Positions 33,147 through 36,884 of a stretch of 36,884 nt of DNA are shown piece after piece. The DNA is from Alphaproteobacteria bacterium. GTDB lineage: Bacteria > Pseudomonadota > Alphaproteobacteria > Micavibrionales > Micavibrionaceae. The position numbers were made by a program, and so were the translations under genes. The stretch spans positions 1-36,884 of the forward strand of contig JAUHXT010000014.1 of assembly GCA_030426925.1 (NCBI GenBank), in the 5' to 3' direction. The first letter of the stretch is position 1. Each line of letters opens with the position of its first letter. The notes under the pieces are model-generated. The model ran no database searches. It was not told where the DNA came from and saw only the letters and a list, made by a program, of their open reading frames with translations.

Positions 33147-34085
33147 ATGACGCAATCGCTTAAAATCATATTCATGGGAACGCCGGATTTCGCGGCCACG
33201 GCGCTGCGGGCGCTGCTGGAAAGCCCTCACGAGGTTATCGCCGTGTACTCACAGCCGCCACGGCCAAAGGGGCGCGGCCAAAGCGTACAAAAAAGCGCGG
33301 TCCATGAACTGGCGGAAACGAATGATATTCCCGTCTATACCCCTAAAAATTTCAAAACGGCCGAAGCGGTAGAGGAATTTCAATCCCTCAATGCCGATGT
33401 CGCAGTCGTTGCGGCGTACGGCCTGATACTGCCAAAGACGATCCTGGATGCGCCGAAACATGGCTGCCTGAACATTCACGGCTCTCTTCTGCCGCGCTGG
33501 CGCGGGGCTGCCCCGATTCAGCGCGCGATAGAAGCAGGCGATGGCGAAAGCGGCATCACCATCATGCAAATGAACGAAGGGCTGGATACCGGCCCGATGA
33601 TCATGGAAGAATCGACGCCCATTACCAACGAAACGACCGCTCAAAGCCTGCATGATGCCTTGGCCGAAATCGGTGGACGCCTGATTGTCAAAACACTCGA
33701 TATCCTCGCCGATAAAAATGTCCTGTGCCACACACCGCAGGATGACAGCAAGGCAACCTACGCCCACATGCTGAAAAAGGAAGAGGGCCGTATCGACTGG
33801 ACAAAAACTGCCGAAGATATTGGCCGGAAAATCCGTGCCTTTACGCCTTGGCCGGGAACATACTGTTTTTCCGGTGGCGGCAAGCGCATCAAAATATTGA
33901 AAGCGGCGCCGGAGAATACCGCAACTGATCATCCGGCGGGAACCGTGCTCGATGGTGGAATTATTGCCTGCGCCGACGGGACAACGCTGGCGCTGGAACA
34001 AGTGCAACCGGAAAACAAAAAACCGATGGACGTGGCGGCGGCGATGAATGGCGGTTATATCAAGGTTGGCGATGGTCTGACATGA
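33147..34085 (+). CDS. fmt: methionyl-tRNA formyltransferase
   Basis: 312 residues. The N-terminal FMGTPDF (9-15) is typical of the family. The active-site block NIHGSLLPRWRGAAPIQRAI (109-128) carries Asn109 and His111, with Asp147 in GLDTGPM. It formylates initiator Met-tRNA using 10-formyl-tetrahydrofolate. No ribosome-binding site is obvious. Its stop overlaps the truA start (ATGA), so the two are coupled. Confidence 0.97.
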   Translation: MTQSLKIIFMGTPDFAATALRALLESPHEVIAVYSQPPRPKGRGQSVQKSAVHELAETNDIPVYTPKNFKTAEAVEEFQSLNADVAVVAAYGLILPKTILDAPKHGCLNIHGSLLPRWRGAAPIQRAIEAGDGESGITIMQMNEGLDTGPMIMEESTPITNETTAQSLHDALAEIGGRLIVKTLDILADKNVLCHTPQDDSKATYAHMLKKEEGRIDWTKTAEDIGRKIRAFTPWPGTYCFSGGGKRIKILKAAPENTATDHPAGTVLDGGIIACADGTTLALEQVQPENKKPMDVAAAMNGGYIKVGDGLT

Positions 34086-34849
34086 CGCGCTGGAAACTGA
34101 CAATCGAATATAACGGTGGCGATTATGTCGGCTGGCAACGGCAAAATAACGGACCGTCCATTCAGCAGTCAATCGAAGAAGCCATCCATGGTTTTAGCGG
34201 ACAGGAAGTAACGTTACATGTTGCCGGCCGCACCGATGCCGGCGTTCACGCCCGCGGGCAGGTGGCGCATGCCGATTTCGATGATTTCACAAAACCGATG
34301 GACGGGTTTGAAGTCGCCAAGGCCATCAACGCGTATTTACGCCCGCAGCCGATATCGGTTCTGAAAGCAGACATCGTTGACGAAGAATTCCACGCCCGCT
34401 ATGCCGCAAAGAACAAGCTTTATACGTACCGCATTATCAACCGCCCGTCTTTGCTGGGCCTTGATAGGGGGCAGGCATTTCATGTCAAACGCCCGCTGGA
34501 TGTAGCGGCGATGGCTGATGCAGGTACTGCCCTGTTGGGCCATCACGACTTCACAACATTTCGCGATTCCAACTGCCAGGCAAAGTCACCGATGCGCACG
34601 CTCGATCGTCTGGAATTTGAAACACGCGACTATGATAATTGCGGTGGCCGTGAAATTTTAATGCATGTCGAAGCGCAAAGCTTTCTCCATCATCAGGTTC
34701 GCAATATCATCGGCACATTGTTATTGGTTGGTGAGGGGAAGTGGACAAAAGCCGATATTGCAGACGCACTGGCCGCCAAAGACCGCACACGTGGCGGCCC
34801 GACGGCTCCTGCTGAAGGCCTGTATCTCGTCCGTATAGATTACGCATAA
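34082..34849 (+). CDS. truA: tRNA pseudouridine synthase A
   Basis: 255 residues. The catalytic motif GRTDAGVHARGQVAH has Asp52, and the family's later block is present (FHARYAAKNKLYTYRI, then FLHHQVRNIIGTLL). It converts U38-U40 in the anticodon arm to pseudouridine. The start overlaps fmt by four bases. It ends just before a hairpin that serves the convergent gene. Confidence 0.97.
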   Translation: MTRWKLTIEYNGGDYVGWQRQNNGPSIQQSIEEAIHGFSGQEVTLHVAGRTDAGVHARGQVAHADFDDFTKPMDGFEVAKAINAYLRPQPISVLKADIVDEEFHARYAAKNKLYTYRIINRPSLLGLDRGQAFHVKRPLDVAAMADAGTALLGHHDFTTFRDSNCQAKSPMRTLDRLEFETRDYDNCGGREILMHVEAQSFLHHQVRNIIGTLLLVGEGKWTKADIADALAAKDRTRGGPTAPAEGLYLVRIDYA

Positions 34850-34888
34850 AAAGGGCCGTTTCTATGAGGGTCGGTCATAGAAACGGCC
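34848..34888 (-). terminator. strong rho-independent terminator between convergent genes
   Basis: A perfect 14-bp stem (GGCCGTTTCTATGA, 34854-34867; complement 34875-34888) with a seven-base loop is followed on the minus strand by C and five T (34852-34848). It is about 85 bases after the stop of the minus-strand gene at 34973. Lacking a T run on the plus side, it may still slow transcripts leaving truA. Confidence 0.85.
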
Positions 34889-34937
34889 AGGCGGGGTCAG
34901 GGTCATCAACAGGGAAGAGCTCCTAGAGAGTGCTATG

Positions 34938-34959
34938 AAAAGAAGGGATTACGCCCTTC
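34938..34959 (-). terminator. first, weaker terminator of the 34973 gene
   Basis: A 6-bp stem GAAGGG / CCCTTC (34942-34947, 34954-34959) with a six-base loop is followed on the minus strand by TTTTC. It lies 14 bases after the stop, upstream of the stronger hairpin, so the gene has two terminators in tandem. Confidence 0.55.
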
Positions 34960-34972
34960 CCTGCCAAACTTG

Positions 34973-35338
34973 TTAATGGGCGAGTGCTATTTCCTCACGG
35001 TGTCCGGGCGTGATAGCGATCAAGTTCGCGCGCACCGGCTGTGCGAAAATATATGGCTTCGGATCGGTCTCACTTTTACCGAAATCTTCCAGGAACTGCA
35101 TATACATCAGCCGTGATAAATGTTCGTAATCGGCCTTGATCGTCCCATGGTCATGGACCATGATAGCGCGGCTGATCGTCGCAGCCAGCAAGGCATAGGC
35201 CTTATCTTCATTGGCGCGCAAGGTTTTTGCATACTTCCACAAATCGGGAATATGTTTTGCCATTTGCCGGCGGAAGTTCACTTCTCCGTCCCTGCGGTTT
35301 TCAAGCTTGCGCATGATATCTTTTTTCGTCGTTGTCAT
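34973..35338 (-). CDS. small helical cytoplasmic protein, unknown function
   Basis: 121 residues, mostly charged and helical, no signal peptide or membrane segment. The N-terminal half is basic (KKDIMRKLENRRDGEVNFRR). The middle has DHGTIKADYEHLSRLMYMQFLEDFGK. The ATG has GAGG seven bases upstream. It is expressed alone, with its own terminators, between truA and dapE. An inverted repeat ACCAT-N7-ATGGT (35368-35384) lies 30-45 bases upstream of the start and could be an operator. No family recognised. Confidence 0.7.
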   Translation of the reverse strand: MTTTKKDIMRKLENRRDGEVNFRRQMAKHIPDLWKYAKTLRANEDKAYALLAATISRAIMVHDHGTIKADYEHLSRLMYMQFLEDFGKSETDPKPYIFAQPVRANLIAITPGHREEIALAH

Positions 35339-35465
35339 CGTTTACCTCACTGGTTGTCTGATGTCTTACCATTCGAAATATGGTCTTTGATTGTTACAGG
35401 GGTGAGACGAAAAAATGATTTTTTGAAGAACAATTGCGGCAAAATTGGCGCTACAGTTGACGTAA

Positions 35466-36611
35466 TTATTTAAAGAATTCGATCAGGATATCTTTGTAAA
35501 CGGCGACCAGTAACGTCAGGTCATCGATTCGCAGGTTTTCATCCACTTTATGAATTGTTTCATTGGTCAGGCCGAATTCCACAACCGGACAATAGTCTTT
35601 GAAAAAGCGCGCGTCGGACGTTCCACCTTTGGTGGAGAGTTCGGGTTTACGTCCGCATAATTTTTCAACGCTCTTCGCAACAAGCCCGGTCCATTCTCCC
35701 GGTTTTGTCAAAAAACTTTCCGCCCCGCAGGACGTTTCCAGCGTATAATTTCCTGTCACGCTGTCCAGAACCTTGCGAACGTCCTGCTCCAGTTTCCCGG
35801 CGTCCCAGCGGTCGTTAAAGCGAATGTTAAAATGCGCTTTGCCCTCGGATGGGATGACATTCGTGGCCGTATTGCCGACATCGATGGTCGTTATTTGTAA
35901 GTTGGTTTCAGGAAAGAAAGCCGACCCCTTATCAAAGATATGCTGGCTCAGCTTGTCCAGTGCTGCCGCAAGTATAGGCAGCGGGTTATCGGCAAGATGC
36001 GGGTACGCCACGTGCCCTTGTGTGCCGTGGACGGTCAAAAAACCGTGCAGAGAGCCTCGCCGTCCGATTTTAATTTCCTCGCCCATCTCTTTAACATTGG
36101 ATGATTCACCGACCAGCGCGGCGTCCGGCACATGCCCGTTCTCCTCCATCCATTCCAGCACGCGTTTCGTACCGTTGATCGCTTCGGATTCTTCATCGCC
36201 CGTAATGGCAACGCTGATGCTGCCCTTCGGTGCGCCGTATTCGCTTAAATATTCCTGCACGGCGATAACAAAGGCGGCATTAGCGGCCTTCATGTCCGAT
36301 GTGCCGCGCCCGTACATGATTCCATCCACGATTTCCCCGCCAAACGGGTCGTGTGTCCATTTGTCAGGATCGCCCACGGGAACGACATCCGTATGCCCGT
36401 TATAACAAAGGTGCGGACCTGTATCGCCCAGCCGGGCAAAGAAATTCTTTACCGGGTACGATCCGCCATTTCCCTCGAACGGCAGGTCGTGGATATCAAA
36501 TCCCATGGTTTTCAGGGGCTTTTTCAATACATCCTGCGCGCCGTCATCATCCGGTGTAACGGATTGGCAGCGGATCAGGGATTGGGTCAGGGTAATAACA
36601 TTTTCGATCAT
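35466..36611 (-). CDS. dapE: succinyl-diaminopimelate desuccinylase
   Basis: 381 residues, usual for DapE. M20 metallopeptidase motifs are in place: NGHTDVVP with metal ligand His73, GRGTSDMKA with Asp106 bridging the two zinc ions, and ITGDEESEA with catalytic Glu140 and ligand Glu141. The C-terminal GGTSDARFF is typical of DapE rather than of ArgE. The enzyme releases succinate to give LL-diaminopimelate for lysine and peptidoglycan synthesis. Its ATG overlaps the stop of the upstream minus-strand frame (ATGA). Confidence 0.95.
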   Translation of the reverse strand: MIENVITLTQSLIRCQSVTPDDDGAQDVLKKPLKTMGFDIHDLPFEGNGGSYPVKNFFARLGDTGPHLCYNGHTDVVPVGDPDKWTHDPFGGEIVDGIMYGRGTSDMKAANAAFVIAVQEYLSEYGAPKGSISVAITGDEESEAINGTKRVLEWMEENGHVPDAALVGESSNVKEMGEEIKIGRRGSLHGFLTVHGTQGHVAYPHLADNPLPILAAALDKLSQHIFDKGSAFFPETNLQITTIDVGNTATNVIPSEGKAHFNIRFNDRWDAGKLEQDVRKVLDSVTGNYTLETSCGAESFLTKPGEWTGLVAKSVEKLCGRKPELSTKGGTSDARFFKDYCPVVEFGLTNETIHKVDENLRIDDLTLLVAVYKDILIEFFK

Positions 36612-36874
36612 AAAACAATAGGAGCACGGGTAGCTTTGCCTGGCAAGTATAGTGTGCCGCCGCCTCCATTAAAAAAGACAGGTTCGTCGTTTTCAGGTCC
36701 AGGATTGTCGTTAGCGACAACGCCCGGAATAGGTTTCAAGTCATAGGCTTGAATAGCATTTAGCAACGGAGGCACAATCAATCGGTCGATGATTGTCTGA
36801 ATTTTGTCATTCTTTACCTTTTCCCTTCCAATCATATGAGTATGAATGGAAACGGGGTGGAAAATTGAGGGCAT
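36608..36874 (-). CDS. short unknown protein coupled to dapE, possibly 5'-truncated
   Basis: 88 residues if the ATG at 36874 is the start; the frame is still open up to the window edge, so the true start may lie outside. The sequence has a helical stretch (KVKNDKIQTIIDRLIVPPLLNAIQAYDLKP), then a Pro/Asn/Gly-rich tail (GVVANDNPGPEND and Gly-Gly-Gly-Gly-Thr). No signal peptide is clear. The four-base ATGA overlap with dapE argues for a real, coupled gene. No function can be given. Confidence 0.5.
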   Translation of the reverse strand: MPSIFHPVSIHTHMIGREKVKNDKIQTIIDRLIVPPLLNAIQAYDLKPIPGVVANDNPGPENDEPVFFNGGGGTLYLPGKATRAPIVL

Positions 36875-36884
36875 GTCCTGATAA

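Overview
The window looks like a chromosomal segment of a flagellated Gram-negative alphaproteobacterium. The evidence is the rpmH-rnpA-yidD-yidC-engB block, the rmuC-def-(orf)-fmt-truA block with dapE nearby, a GlnK whose N-terminus is of alphaproteobacterial type, and flgK/flgL. A Micavibrio- or Rhodospirillales-like lineage is plausible, but the sequence alone does not prove it. No tRNA, rRNA, CRISPR array, insertion sequence, integrase, relaxase or coupling protein was seen.

Left part (1-12707). Two tandem PilV-like minor pilins (the first cut by the window edge) and a secreted PilP/GspC-like protein lie on the plus strand. They meet flgL and flgK, which run on the minus strand, stop codon to stop codon. 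A good sigma-54 promoter sits just upstream of flgK. Upstream of that is a minus-strand operon of three tandem paralogs (10335-12707, 8995-10329, 7278-8993). They share a C-terminal domain of about 340-350 residues that I do not recognise, behind three unrelated exported N-termini.

Centre (12708-25851). Divergent from that operon is an almost complete I-type (IncI Tra / Dot-Icm) type IV secretion core in canonical order: icmL/dotI, icmK/dotH, icmE/dotG, icmG/dotF-like, [340 bp without a gene], icmD/dotP, icmJ/dotN, icmB/dotO, then an unknown membrane protein coupled to icmB. icmC/dotE is missing from exactly the place where the gap lies. About 6 kb away, beyond ubiH-like and glnK genes and on the opposite strand, a 519-residue protein carries a glycine-rich leader, a second IcmD-like domain and an IcmC-like domain in one chain.

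Right part (26027-36884). This is mostly housekeeping: an unknown minus-strand gene, then rpmH, rnpA, yidD, yidC and engB from one sigma-70 promoter; a convergent pilin-like gene; rmuC, def, a small unknown gene, fmt and truA; then, on the minus strand, a small unknown gene and dapE preceded by a coupled unknown frame.

How the parts may work together (inference). The T4SS core, the PilV-like tip pilins, the PilP-like protein and the three-paralog operon probably form one envelope-spanning I-type machine with an associated type IVb pilus. It is embedded among housekeeping and flagellar genes and shows no mobility genes here. The coupling ATPase, DotA/B/C/D equivalents and any substrates would have to be encoded elsewhere.
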